The position numbers and the translations under genes were made by a program. 64,000 bases of DNA from Stenotrophomonas sp. UBA2629 (GTDB lineage: Bacteria > Pseudomonadota > Gammaproteobacteria > Xanthomonadales > Xanthomonadaceae): positions 72,595 through 136,594 of the forward strand of contig DEOB01000006.1 of assembly GCA_002359895.1 (NCBI GenBank), written 5' to 3'. Shown here piece after piece: positions 19,443-27,705 of this stretch (its first letter is position 1; every line of letters begins with the position of its first letter). The notes under the pieces were generated by a model. It made no database searches. It saw nothing but the letters and a program-made list of their open reading frames with translations, and was not told the origin of the DNA.

Positions 19443-19537
19443 TTGGGGTGAGGGTGCTTTTGAAAGCAGACAAAAGCGCCCCCCATCCGCCCTGCGGGCA
19501 CCTTCCCCCGCAAGCGGGAGAAGGGAAGGCTACGGCG

Positions 19538-19594
19538 CAAAGCCAAAGCCAAAGCCAAAGCCAAAGCTCAAAGCCAAAGCTCAAAGCCAAAGCC
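19538..19594. repeat. AAAGCC hexamer tandem array
   Basis: About nine units of CAAAGC/AAAGCC, two of them interrupted by CT insertions, directly beyond the 3' end of the small lipoprotein gene. The array is in non-coding sequence and could vary in length by slippage. Confidence 0.8.
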
Positions 19595-19601
19595 CCATCA
19601 C

Positions 19602-19841
19602 CTACGGCGTAACCACAGTCCCCGCCGCCGCATCCAGCGCAGCCTTCTCAGCCTTTGCCGCCTCTTCCGTGGCAGCGGCCGCCGCCTTCGCCTGTTCCAG
19701 CGGTTGCGCGATAGCCTGCTGTATCGCCGCTACCTGCGGCTCCGGCCGGCGCTCGGTTTCCGGTGGCTTGGGTTTGCCGCATGCGGCCAACAGTGGCAGC
19801 GTCAACATTATCAATAAGCAGGGATAACGCTTCATCGGCAT
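19602..19841 (-). CDS. Small lipoprotein, unknown function
   Basis: A 79-aa predicted lipoprotein. The N-terminus has a basic start, a hydrophobic run and a lipobox (LLAAC, cysteine near residue 21). The rest is proline-rich, then alanine/glutamate-rich and probably a single helix (AKAAAAATEEAAKAEKAALDAA). MKRYPC at 19835 is an alternative start. No partner or function is evident; low complexity makes family assignment unreliable. It is monocistronic, with a hexamer array just after its stop. Confidence 0.7.
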   Translation of the reverse strand: MPMKRYPCLLIMLTLPLLAACGKPKPPETERRPEPQVAAIQQAIAQPLEQAKAAAAATEEAAKAEKAALDAAAGTVVTP

Positions 19842-19929
19842 GCTCTACAGGGCTCAGGCGCTATCCTAGTCCCCTTCCCGCGCAGCGTCCCTTTGCGGCG
19901 CCGCATTCTGGTTTTGACGAGGAGCAGCA

Positions 19930-20706
19930 ATGAACCCGCAGCGTTGGCGATTGGATGGGCAGACCGCTCTGGTGACAGGGGCAAGTGCCGGTATCGGGTT
20001 GGCCATCGCACGCGAGCTGCTGGGCTTTGGCGCCGATCTGCTGATCGTCGGCCGCGATGCCGATGCGCTGGAAATCGCGCGCGATGAATTGGCCGACACC
20101 TTCCCCGAGCGCGAAATCCACGGGCTGTCAGCCGATGTCTCCGACGATGAAGATCGCCACGCCATCCTGGATTGGGTGGAAGACCATTGCGATGGCCTGC
20201 ATCTGCTGATCAACAACGCCGGCGGCAATGTCACCAAGCCGGCCAATGATTATTCCGAGGACGAATGGCGCGGCATCTTCGAGGCCAACCTGTTCTCGGC
20301 CTTCGAGCTGTCGCGCAATGCGTATCCGCTGCTGACCCGGCATGCCTCGTCAGCCATCGTCAACGTCGGCAGCGTTTCGGGCATCACCCATGTGCGCAGT
20401 GGTGTGGTTTACGGCATGACCAAGGCGGCCATGCAGCAGATGACCCGCAACCTGGCCTGCGAATGGGCTGAGGACGGCATCCGGGTCAACTCGGTAGCAC
20501 CGTGGTACATCCGCACGCGTCGCACCTCCGGCCCGTTGTCGGATCCGGATTATTACGACGAGGTGATCGCGCGCACGCCGATGCGCCGCATTGGTGAACC
20601 GGAAGAAGTGGCCGCAGCGGTGGGCTTTCTTTGCCTGCCGGCCTCGAGTTACATCACCGGCGAGTGCATCGCGGTGGACGGTGGCTTTCTGCGTTACGGC
20701 TTCTGA
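19930..20706 (+). CDS. SDR family oxidoreductase (tropinone-reductase-like)
   Basis: NAD(P)-dependent short-chain dehydrogenase/reductase. The cofactor motif TGASAGIGLAIA is near residues 17-28, NNAGG near 97, the catalytic serine in NVGSVSGI and the YGMTK catalytic Tyr/Lys pair near residues 161-165. The C-terminal ITGECIAVDGGFLRYGF is typical. At 258 aa it resembles tropinone-reductase-like bacterial SDRs; the substrate is unknown. Its 3' end overlaps the convergent DUF4124 gene by 13 bp. Confidence 0.9.
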   Translation: MNPQRWRLDGQTALVTGASAGIGLAIARELLGFGADLLIVGRDADALEIARDELADTFPEREIHGLSADVSDDEDRHAILDWVEDHCDGLHLLINNAGGNVTKPANDYSEDEWRGIFEANLFSAFELSRNAYPLLTRHASSAIVNVGSVSGITHVRSGVVYGMTKAAMQQMTRNLACEWAEDGIRVNSVAPWYIRTRRTSGPLSDPDYYDEVIARTPMRRIGEPEEVAAAVGFLCLPASSYITGECIAVDGGFLRYGF

Positions 20707-21326
20707 TCGGGCTCGGCGCAATCGCTGGCGTTCCACAACTTCTGCAGGCGTTGATGTTCGTCCTGCAGTGATCTGGCCGCCTGCGTGGAGCTTGCCGTGC
20801 GCGGTGCGGCTTCGGCATCGTCGATGCGTTTTTTCCAGGTGGCACAGTGCTGTTCGGCTGCGACCGCGGTGCAGGTGTCGCGCACGATTTCACAGGCTTC
20901 GCCCGCACCGGTCTGCGGGTTTCCATCCAGGCCGGTTACCCGCAGGCTCAGGCAGCGGCCGGGGGGATCAGCCGTTTCGCTCAGGTAGCTTTCGCCTTGA
21001 CGCGTGCGGCATTGGAACAACGGTGGCAGCGGTTTACGCACCACCGGTGCAGGTGTAGGCGCGGCTACGGAGGGCGGCTGAGGTGCGGCGGACAACACCG
21101 GCAGCGTCGCAGTCGCGGGTGATGTGGTGACAGGCAGGGGCGCAGGTACAGGCGGTGGAGTGGCAGCGGCCTGCATCACCTTGGTGGTCTGCTGCATGCC
21201 CTTGGGGCAGGGCATGTTCTGCACGGTCAGCGCACCGCTGGCATCGGTGCAGCGATAGAACACCACCTCATCGGCCAGCAGCGGGCCGCCTGCGAACAAC
21301 AGTGCAAAAGCCAGCAGATACTTCAT
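20694..21326 (-). CDS. DUF4124-domain exported protein
   Basis: Predicted 210-aa exported protein. A signal peptide (KYLLAFALLFAGGPLLA) precedes a DUF4124-like segment (VVFYRCTDASGALTVQNMPCPKG) with two cysteines. A proline/alanine linker and a second cysteine-containing domain (FQCRTRQGESYLSE) follow. The start at 21326 overlaps the stop of the upstream relative (ATGA), so the two are translationally coupled. Function unknown; DUF4124 proteins are common and uncharacterised in this bacterial group. Confidence 0.8.
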   Translation of the reverse strand: MKYLLAFALLFAGGPLLADEVVFYRCTDASGALTVQNMPCPKGMQQTTKVMQAAATPPPVPAPLPVTTSPATATLPVLSAAPQPPSVAAPTPAPVVRKPLPPLFQCRTRQGESYLSETADPPGRCLSLRVTGLDGNPQTGAGEACEIVRDTCTAVAAEQHCATWKKRIDDAEAAPRTASSTQAARSLQDEHQRLQKLWNASDCAEPDQKP

Positions 21327-21976
21327 GTGCCACCGCAGTCCTGGTTGAGCCGTGCTTCGATGCTGCGTTGTTCGCGCACCAGTGTTTTGCGCTCGCTCTG
21401 CAGTGCGCTGTTGTAACGGCGGATCAGCTCCCAGCGGCGGTCCTTCAGGCGTGCGCATACCTCCTGTGCTGGCAGCGCATGGCAAGGGTCACGTACCAGT
21501 ATCGAGCCGGTCGGCACGGCGATACCCGGCCGCCACGGCACGCCACCCGCGCCGGGTGGGCGTGGCGGGCGCGGGCCATGGCCGTGATGCGGGTGCATAT
21601 AACCGATGCCCCAGGTCGGCACCCAGCGCGGATTTCCTTCGCTGGTATCGCTGGTGTAGCGCTCGCCTTCGGGTGACACGCATTCGTACATCGGTTGCGC
21701 GGGGTGCACGGTGACCACGCGGACTTCGCGTTCAATCACCGGCGGCGGTGTGATGGATGTGGATGTTGTCGCCGACGGCGGTGCGTCCTTGGGGCGCACC
21801 ATGTCCAACACCTGCTGGCGGTGGTCACCTTTGCATGGCGCGTCCTGCAGCGACACCGCACCATTGGCGCCCACGCAACGGTAGATGCGCACGTTGTCCG
21901 ACGGCGGAGGGGCCGCCGCCCACGCCGAGGCGGGCAGCAGGGTCAGGGAGCCGAGCAGGAGCAGGCGGGCGCGCAT
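21323..21976 (-). CDS. DUF4124-domain exported protein, paralogue
   Basis: Predicted 217-aa exported protein with a signal peptide ending ASAWA, a DUF4124-like segment (VRIYRCVGANGAVSLQDAPCKGD), a proline-rich middle containing repeated His/Pro/Gly (YMHPHHGHGPRPPRPPGAGG), and a C-terminal half with YECVSPEGERYTSDTSEG that parallels the second domain of the downstream gene. The matching two-part layout indicates tandem duplication. It is coupled to the next gene by an ATGA overlap. Function unknown. Confidence 0.8.
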   Translation of the reverse strand: MRARLLLLGSLTLLPASAWAAAPPPSDNVRIYRCVGANGAVSLQDAPCKGDHRQQVLDMVRPKDAPPSATTSTSITPPPVIEREVRVVTVHPAQPMYECVSPEGERYTSDTSEGNPRWVPTWGIGYMHPHHGHGPRPPRPPGAGGVPWRPGIAVPTGSILVRDPCHALPAQEVCARLKDRRWELIRRYNSALQSERKTLVREQRSIEARLNQDCGGT

Positions 21977-22019
21977 GGCGCCATGGTGCCACGGCGATGC
22001 GCCGGGGGCGTGTAGGGAA

Positions 22020-22580
22020 TCAGTCGCGCAGCACCTGCCCAGTTGCCGCCACGCGGATGCGGGTAGGTTGGCTCAGGCCACCGGTGTCGCCATCCAGCAA
22101 GCCGTCGAGCTGGGCCAGCAGGGCGGGGTCCAACTGCGCGCGGCTGCGTGCCGGCGGCTCCCCGGCCAGGTTGGCGCTGGTCGATACCAGCGGGCCACCC
22201 CACGCCTTGCACAGGGCGTGTACCAGCGGGTGCGCGCTGACCCGCACGGCAATGCCGGTGTGCTCGCCGGTGATCCAACGCGGCGCCCGCTCGCCAGCCG
22301 GCACGATCCAGGTGTTGGCGCCCGGCCAGCTTTCCAGTACGGCGTGGCGGCGGTCATCGGCCAGTGCGTCCAGCCGCACCCAGCCATCGAGCTGCGTGGG
22401 ATCGGCCGCCACCAGAATCATCCCCTTCTCGACCGGCCGTTGTTTGAGTGCCAGCAGTTTCATCACTGCCATCTCGTTGGAAGGATCGCAGCCCAGCCCC
22501 CAGACGGCTTCGGTCGGGTAGGTGATGACGCCACCGCCCTGCAGAACGGGGACGACGGAGTGCAGATCAAGTTCGCGCAT
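22020..22580 (-). CDS. tsaC: Threonylcarbamoyl-AMP synthase TsaC (Sua5/YrdC family)
   Basis: Makes threonylcarbamoyl-AMP from threonine, bicarbonate and ATP for the t6A37 modification of ANN-reading tRNAs. The short YrdC-only form (186 aa) is seen, with GGGVITYPTEAVWGLGCDP at the N-terminus, the KRPVEKGMIL lysine motif and the STSANLAGEPP motif. ATG 22580 (MRELDLHS) is chosen; the longer frame adds an unconserved tail. It lies downstream of topA on the same strand, separated by a hairpin. Confidence 0.93.
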   Translation of the reverse strand: MRELDLHSVVPVLQGGGVITYPTEAVWGLGCDPSNEMAVMKLLALKQRPVEKGMILVAADPTQLDGWVRLDALADDRRHAVLESWPGANTWIVPAGERAPRWITGEHTGIAVRVSAHPLVHALCKAWGGPLVSTSANLAGEPPARSRAQLDPALLAQLDGLLDGDTGGLSQPTRIRVAATGQVLRD

Positions 22581-22690
22581 GGCCAGCCTCGTGTTGAACC
22601 CGGTGCGGCGGTGCGGCTGCCCGCGCAAGGTTTGTTGTTCAAGCCGCCTCGCGCCCGGCGGCGGGCGTTGCGAGGCTGTAAATGCAGCAA

Positions 22691-22706
22691 GCCGCCCGGA
22701 GGCGGC
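22691..22706 (-). terminator. Possible terminator after topA
   Basis: GCCGCC arms with a CGGA loop (TCCG in the minus-strand transcript), 55 bp beyond the topA stop; only a weak T-rich tail follows on the minus strand. Confidence 0.5.
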
Positions 22707-22760
22707 CTGATGCGGGAGTGCTGATTATCCTCCTGCCGGCGTGGCAAGAGGCAACCGGGC

Positions 22761-25262
22761 TCAGAACGGCGGAGCGTCGTCGGCCGCGCTCTTCACCGTT
22801 TTTTTGGCGACGGTCTTCTTGGTGGCTTTCTTCGCCGCGGTCTTCTTGGTTGCCGTCTTTTTGGTGGCGGCCTTCTTTGCCGGTGCCTTCTTGGCAGCGG
22901 CCTTCTTCGGCGCGGGTTCCTTCTTGACGGCGGTCTTTTTGGCCGCAGCCTTCTTGCCAAAGCCCTTGCGCACCGGCTTGCCGGTGTCGGCCATCAGCTG
23001 CTGCACGTCGGCCAGGGTCAGTGAGGCCGGCTCGCGGTCTTTGGGGATCTTGCCGTTCATCTTGCCGTCGCTGATGTACGGGCCAAAGCGACCGTTGAGC
23101 ACCTGGATGTCCGAACCCTCGAACTCCTTGATGATGCGGTTGCGCGCGATCTCTTCCTTCTCTTCGATCAGGAACACCGCACGCGCCAGGTCAATCTTGT
23201 ACGGGTCGTCTTCTTTGGTCAGCGAGGCATAGGTGCTGCCGCGCTTGGCGAATGGACCAAAGCGGCCGATGCCCACGGTGACTTCCTCACCATTGGCGTC
23301 GGCGCCGAGTTTGCGCGGCATGTCGAACAGCTTCAGTGCCTCGTCCAGCGAGATCGAGAAGATGCTCTGGCCCGGCTGTAGCGAGGCGAATTTGGGCTTT
23401 TCTTCATCATCCACCGTGCCGATCTGCACCATCGGGCCGAACCGGCCGATACGCGCGGTGACGTCCTTGCCGCTGACCGGGTCCGGCCCCAGCACGCGCG
23501 CGCTGCCGGCATCGGTACGGTCCAGCGACTCGCTCTTGTCGTCCACCAGCTCCTTGAACGGGCCCCAGAAGCGGGCCATCAACGGCACCCACTCTTCTTC
23601 GCCGCGCGACACCGCATCCAGCTCGTCTTCGAGCTTGGCGGTGAAGTCGTAATCCACGTATTGAGTGAAGTGGCTGGACAGGAATTTGCTCACCGCACGG
23701 CCCACGTCGGTGGGCTTGAAGCTGCGGCCTTCCATCTCAGTGTACTTGCGGAACAACAGCGTCTGGATGATGGAGGCATAGGTGGACGGCCGGCCGATAC
23801 CGTATTCCTCCAGTGCCTTCACCAGCGCCGCTTCGGTGAAGCGGGGCGGCGGCTGGGTGAAGTGCTGCTCGGCCTGGATGCGGTCCAACGGCACGCGGTC
23901 GCCGGGCTTCATCGCCGGCAGTTTGCGGCCTTCGTCCTCGTCCTCGGCGTTCTTGCTGTCCTTGCCTTCCTCGTACACAGCCAGGAAGCCGGGCACCACC
24001 ACGGTGGTGCCGCTGGCGCGGAACACATGCTCGCTGCCGGCGGACAGATCAACGCTGACGGTGTTCAAGGTGGCCGGGATCATCTGGCAGGCGACAGCGC
24101 GCTTCCAGATCAGCTCGTACAGCTTGCGCTCGTCATCGGTGAGGTACTTGCCCACCTGGGCCGGCGTACGCAGTGCCGAGGTCGGGCGTACCGCTTCGTG
24201 GGCTTCCTGCGCGTTCTTGGATTTGGTGGTGTAGGTATTGGGCTTGTCCGGCAGCGAGCTGGTGCCGTAGTCGCGGGCGATCACATCGCGGATTTCGGCC
24301 AGCGCGTCCTGCGACAGCGTCACCGAGTCGGTACGCATGTATGTGATCAGGCCCACCGTGCCTTCGTCACCGATAGCCACGCCTTCGTACAGCTTCTGCG
24401 CCACCTGCATGGTTTTGCGGGTGGTGAAGCCCAGCTTGCGCGAGGCTTCCTGCTGCAGGGTGGAGGTGGTGAACGGGGCAGCCGGGCGGCGCTTGCGCTC
24501 CTTGCTGACCACATCGGTGACATGCAGCGCGCCTTGCGCGGCCTGCTGGATGCGCAGGCGCGCGGCCTCGGCGGTGTCGCCGTCGGTCACGGTGAACTGC
24601 TCGAATTTCTGGCCGTCCAGCTTGATCAGGCGGGCATTGAAGTGCTGCGAGGGGTGCGCGCACTCGGCCTCGATGCTCCAATATTCGCGTGAGATGAAGG
24701 CTTCAATCTCCTCCTCACGCTCCACAATCATGCGCAGCGCCGGGCTCTGCACGCGGCCGGCGGACAGGCCGCGCTGCACCTTGCGCCACAACACCGGCGA
24801 CAGGTTGAAGCCGACCAGGTAATCCAGCGCGCGGCGCGCCTGCTGCGCATCCACCAGGTCCGAAGCAATCTCACGCGGCTGGGTCATCGCCTCTTTGATT
24901 GCACGCGGGGTGATTTCGGTGAACACCACGCGTTGCATCGGCTTGCCGTCGGCCAGCCCGCGCTCCCTCAGAATCTCGGCGATATGCCAGCTGATGGCTT
25001 CTCCCTCGCGATCCGGGTCGGTCGCCAGAAAGATGTCGTCGGCGCCCTTTGCGGCTTTGATGATGGCGTCAACGTGCTTTTCGTTCTTTTCGATCAGGTC
25101 ATAGCGCATGGCGAAACCGTTGTCCGGATCGACCGCGCCCTCCTTGGGGACCAGATCACGCACGTGCCCATACGAGGCCAGAACCGTGAAGTCCTTGCCG
25201 AGGTATTTGTTGATCGTCTTGGCCTTGGCGGGCGATTCGACGATGAGCAGGTGCTTGGGCAT
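22761..25262 (-). CDS. topA: DNA topoisomerase I
   Basis: Type IA topoisomerase that relaxes negative supercoils. The N-terminal Toprim domain starts VESPAKAKTINKYLG and has the acidic ATDPDREGEA motif near residue 80. The catalytic tyrosine is in GLITYMRTDS near residue 310. C-terminal repeats related to FGPYIS/GRFGP replace zinc-finger repeats, and the last ~70 residues are a lysine/alanine tail (KKAAAKK repeats) likely to bind DNA or RNA polymerase. The 833 aa length is normal for the Xanthomonas group. Confidence 0.97.
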   Translation of the reverse strand: MPKHLLIVESPAKAKTINKYLGKDFTVLASYGHVRDLVPKEGAVDPDNGFAMRYDLIEKNEKHVDAIIKAAKGADDIFLATDPDREGEAISWHIAEILRERGLADGKPMQRVVFTEITPRAIKEAMTQPREIASDLVDAQQARRALDYLVGFNLSPVLWRKVQRGLSAGRVQSPALRMIVEREEEIEAFISREYWSIEAECAHPSQHFNARLIKLDGQKFEQFTVTDGDTAEAARLRIQQAAQGALHVTDVVSKERKRRPAAPFTTSTLQQEASRKLGFTTRKTMQVAQKLYEGVAIGDEGTVGLITYMRTDSVTLSQDALAEIRDVIARDYGTSSLPDKPNTYTTKSKNAQEAHEAVRPTSALRTPAQVGKYLTDDERKLYELIWKRAVACQMIPATLNTVSVDLSAGSEHVFRASGTTVVVPGFLAVYEEGKDSKNAEDEDEGRKLPAMKPGDRVPLDRIQAEQHFTQPPPRFTEAALVKALEEYGIGRPSTYASIIQTLLFRKYTEMEGRSFKPTDVGRAVSKFLSSHFTQYVDYDFTAKLEDELDAVSRGEEEWVPLMARFWGPFKELVDDKSESLDRTDAGSARVLGPDPVSGKDVTARIGRFGPMVQIGTVDDEEKPKFASLQPGQSIFSISLDEALKLFDMPRKLGADANGEEVTVGIGRFGPFAKRGSTYASLTKEDDPYKIDLARAVFLIEEKEEIARNRIIKEFEGSDIQVLNGRFGPYISDGKMNGKIPKDREPASLTLADVQQLMADTGKPVRKGFGKKAAAKKTAVKKEPAPKKAAAKKAPAKKAATKKTATKKTAAKKATKKTVAKKTVKSAADDAPPF

Positions 25263-25447
25263 GTCAGTACTTTATGGGGGCGGAAGTGCCCCGGTGGGGG
25301 CGCTAGGGTGGCGTAAACCGGCACGATAGTGAAGCCGATGTCGCCGCTGTGCATAGATCAACGCCCGGGCAGGGGCCCGGGCGTTCAGCTTGTGACTATA
25401 GAGGAATCATGCCGGAGGCGCCGTTGTCAAGCGCGTCCGGCCGGTCC

Positions 25448-26395
25448 TCATGGGGTGAAGTTGGAAGAAGCGCCGATGCTTGCCGCAACAATCACCAGCA
25501 CCACACCGGCAGCCAACATCAGGCCAAACAGCGACAGAACCACGATGGTAACCGTGCCCAGGCCGCGTTCCTGCCATTCCGGATGATCAGTGAAGGCCCA
25601 CTTATCCACCACGACGGTGTCGCAGATCATGTCGTGCAGGCCCTGCTTGCGCTCGGTGACGCCGACCATGATCGCCGACACCAGCATCGCCAGGCCGCAG
25701 GTGACCAACGCCAGGCCGGTCATCGCGATATAGCGCAGGAAGGCGCGCCAGAAGCTGATGCGTTCGCCATTGACGCGTACGACCTTGGCGCCCACCGCCA
25801 TCTTGCCAAGGCTGGCCATGGTGTTGGACGACTGCATCCAGCCGAAGTAGATCGCAGGCACCAGGATGCAGATGGCGTAATAGAGGCCGTAGAAAACCAG
25901 CATCGCGCCCATGTTGGCCATTTCCGAGCCCGCCATGTTGATCAGGCTCACGCCCATCACCAGCGCCAACGGAATCAGCAGCGCGTACGAAAGCACGCCG
26001 GTGACGATGCCGTCGATTGCCGAGGCGGCAAAGCGGCGCAGGAAGCCGGCATTGACGACATCGCCGCCCGCCACCACGCGGCTTGCATCGGTGCTGATGC
26101 TGCCCGGCGCGGCATACGGGGAGTGCGGGGATGCCGCTGACAGAATTGCCGGCTCCGGCGCGGTGCCGTTCTCGATGGCGGCGTAGTCGCCGCGCAGGTC
26201 GATACCGGTGTTGGCCTGCACCAGCAGCTGCAGCTCTTCGGCCACGGCCGACAGCGGCTGCCACTGCGACATGCCCTCGCTCCACACCAGGGCGTTGAGA
26301 TCCAACTCGCCCTGGCGGAACTTCTCGCGGATTACGCCAGCATCAACCGGTCCATGTCGTTCACGCTGGGCGTCGGCGTAGTACCACTCACTCAT
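25448..26395 (-). CDS. GYF_2/DUF4339 plus RDD membrane protein
   Basis: A 315-aa protein with an N-terminal GYF_2 (DUF4339) domain (EWYYADAQRERHGPV ... LVWSEGMSQWQPL, residues 1-60), a linker, an RDD domain with four or five transmembrane segments (FLRRFAASAIDGIVTGVLSY start, R/D/D residues visible) and a final C-terminal helix. The GYF_2 module is thought to bind proline-rich peptides; RDD proteins may be transporters. It is followed by a second GYF_2 protein gene upstream on the same strand, suggesting a shared role. Substrate or partner is unknown. Confidence 0.85.
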   Translation of the reverse strand: MSEWYYADAQRERHGPVDAGVIREKFRQGELDLNALVWSEGMSQWQPLSAVAEELQLLVQANTGIDLRGDYAAIENGTAPEPAILSAASPHSPYAAPGSISTDASRVVAGGDVVNAGFLRRFAASAIDGIVTGVLSYALLIPLALVMGVSLINMAGSEMANMGAMLVFYGLYYAICILVPAIYFGWMQSSNTMASLGKMAVGAKVVRVNGERISFWRAFLRYIAMTGLALVTCGLAMLVSAIMVGVTERKQGLHDMICDTVVVDKWAFTDHPEWQERGLGTVTIVVLSLFGLMLAAGVVLVIVAASIGASSNFTP

Positions 26396-26428
26396 TTCAT
26401 TCCCCGTAGAGGTTCAGGCCGCCGGGCT

Positions 26429-27163
26429 TCAACCGCGGCAGTCTAAAGGTAGGTGTTTATCGGCCACATCGGAGCTGCATGCCCACGTCGCGGACTGCGT
26501 ATCGTAGTCGAGCCAGATGGATTTGCCGTCAATCAGTTTCCTGTCCGGCATATGCAGGCGGGCCTCCAGCCCGCACAGGCCCTCGTCGGAGTCGCCGATG
26601 TTGACCTGGGCGATATCGCCACTGGCATAGCTCTCCGGGGTGCCGAAGCCCTCGTCCCCGTTGTTTGGGCAACGCTGGTGGCTCAAAACGAACTGCTCGG
26701 CCTCAACTTTCAGCGGAGCCAGTTGGGCTTCCACGCGGGCAAGCCGTGCGCGCGACACATACTCCTGATAGGCGGGAAAGGCGATGGCGGCAAGTACGCC
26801 GACAATCGCCAGCAGGCCCACGCCTACGACGGCGGCAATGATGCCGAAGATGGTCCAGCCGGACATGCCCGGCTTGCGTGTGGCAGCTGTTGCGGGGTGG
26901 GCTGAGCGGCTTGGCATCGGCGGCGGTAACGGTGGAACCGATGCCGGGTTCACCGTTACCGGCGGCGCGGCCTGCTCGTGCAGGCCCAGCTCATCGGCGA
27001 GGCCGCGCAACGGCTGCCAATCACCAAGACCTTGGCGCCATACAAGCGTATCGGCCGAAATATGGCCTGAGTGGAACAGCGCGGCGATCTCCTCGCGCGG
27101 CACCGGGCCGCGATGCTCGCGGCTGCTTTCAGCGTAGAACCATTGGCTCACGGGGTTGTCCAC
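26429..27163 (-). CDS. GYF_2/DUF4339 protein with pilin-like membrane segment
   Basis: A 244-aa protein with an N-terminal GYF_2 domain (QWFYAESSREHRGPV ... LVWRQGLGDWQPL), a proline-rich linker (VPPLPPPMPSRS), one transmembrane helix (IFGIIAAVVGVGLLAIVGVLAAIAFPAYQEY) and an extracytoplasmic domain with four cysteines. The helix end FPAYQEYVSRARL is exactly what follows the membrane helix in type IV pilins, although no prepilin leader is present at the N-terminus. It precedes the RDD gene in transcription with a short gap. A pilin-derived fusion is inferred. Confidence 0.8.
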   Translation of the reverse strand: MDNPVSQWFYAESSREHRGPVPREEIAALFHSGHISADTLVWRQGLGDWQPLRGLADELGLHEQAAPPVTVNPASVPPLPPPMPSRSAHPATAATRKPGMSGWTIFGIIAAVVGVGLLAIVGVLAAIAFPAYQEYVSRARLARVEAQLAPLKVEAEQFVLSHQRCPNNGDEGFGTPESYASGDIAQVNIGDSDEGLCGLEARLHMPDRKLIDGKSIWLDYDTQSATWACSSDVADKHLPLDCRG

Positions 27164-27187
27164 CTGCGTCCCTGCATGGCGTGTGGC

Positions 27188-27661
27188 TCAGTGCAGGGGT
27201 TCGGGTTCGTCGAGGAACATCTGGGTTTCCATCCAGGCATAGGCCGCCTCGGCACCTGGCTGGTTGAACAGCACCATCAGCACAACCCACTTCAGGTCGT
27301 CCAGATCCAGCTCGTCCTGGTCCAGCGCCATGGCGCGATCAAGCACCAGCTCGCGTTGGTCGGCGTCCAGGATGCCCTGCTGCTCCAGGAACAGCAGGAA
27401 ACCCCGGCACTCCACGTCCAGCTTGTCCAGTTCGGGGCCATGGAATACGCGCACGGGCCCGTCGACCCGGCCTTGTGCCACGGCCGGGCGATGCTCGGCC
27501 AAGGCATCGAGCCAGTCGAAAGCCTTGCTGATTTCGGTGGGACTGAAACCGGCCTGGATCAGGCCGTTCTGTAGTGAGTCGCGGTCTCGGATGAGATCGG
27601 CGTCCTCGCTGAAATAGTGTTCAAACAGGTAAAGCAGGACGTCCAGAATGCTCTCTTTCAT
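27188..27661 (-). CDS. smg: Smg / DUF494 family protein
   Basis: A 157-aa cytoplasmic protein of the DUF494/Smg family, conserved between dprA and topA in many gammaproteobacteria. The N-terminus ESILDVLLYLFEHYF and the later KAFDWLDAL and GFLLFLEQQGILDADQRE stretches are family hallmarks. Molecular function is not established. Gene order here (dprA, smg, GYF proteins, topA, tsaC) matches that conserved neighbourhood. Confidence 0.9.
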   Translation of the reverse strand: MKESILDVLLYLFEHYFSEDADLIRDRDSLQNGLIQAGFSPTEISKAFDWLDALAEHRPAVAQGRVDGPVRVFHGPELDKLDVECRGFLLFLEQQGILDADQRELVLDRAMALDQDELDLDDLKWVVLMVLFNQPGAEAAYAWMETQMFLDEPEPLH

Positions 27662-27705
27662 TGCCCCTCGGCCTGCGCCATCGGCGCTGTGGAGGTGAAG
27701 AAACT

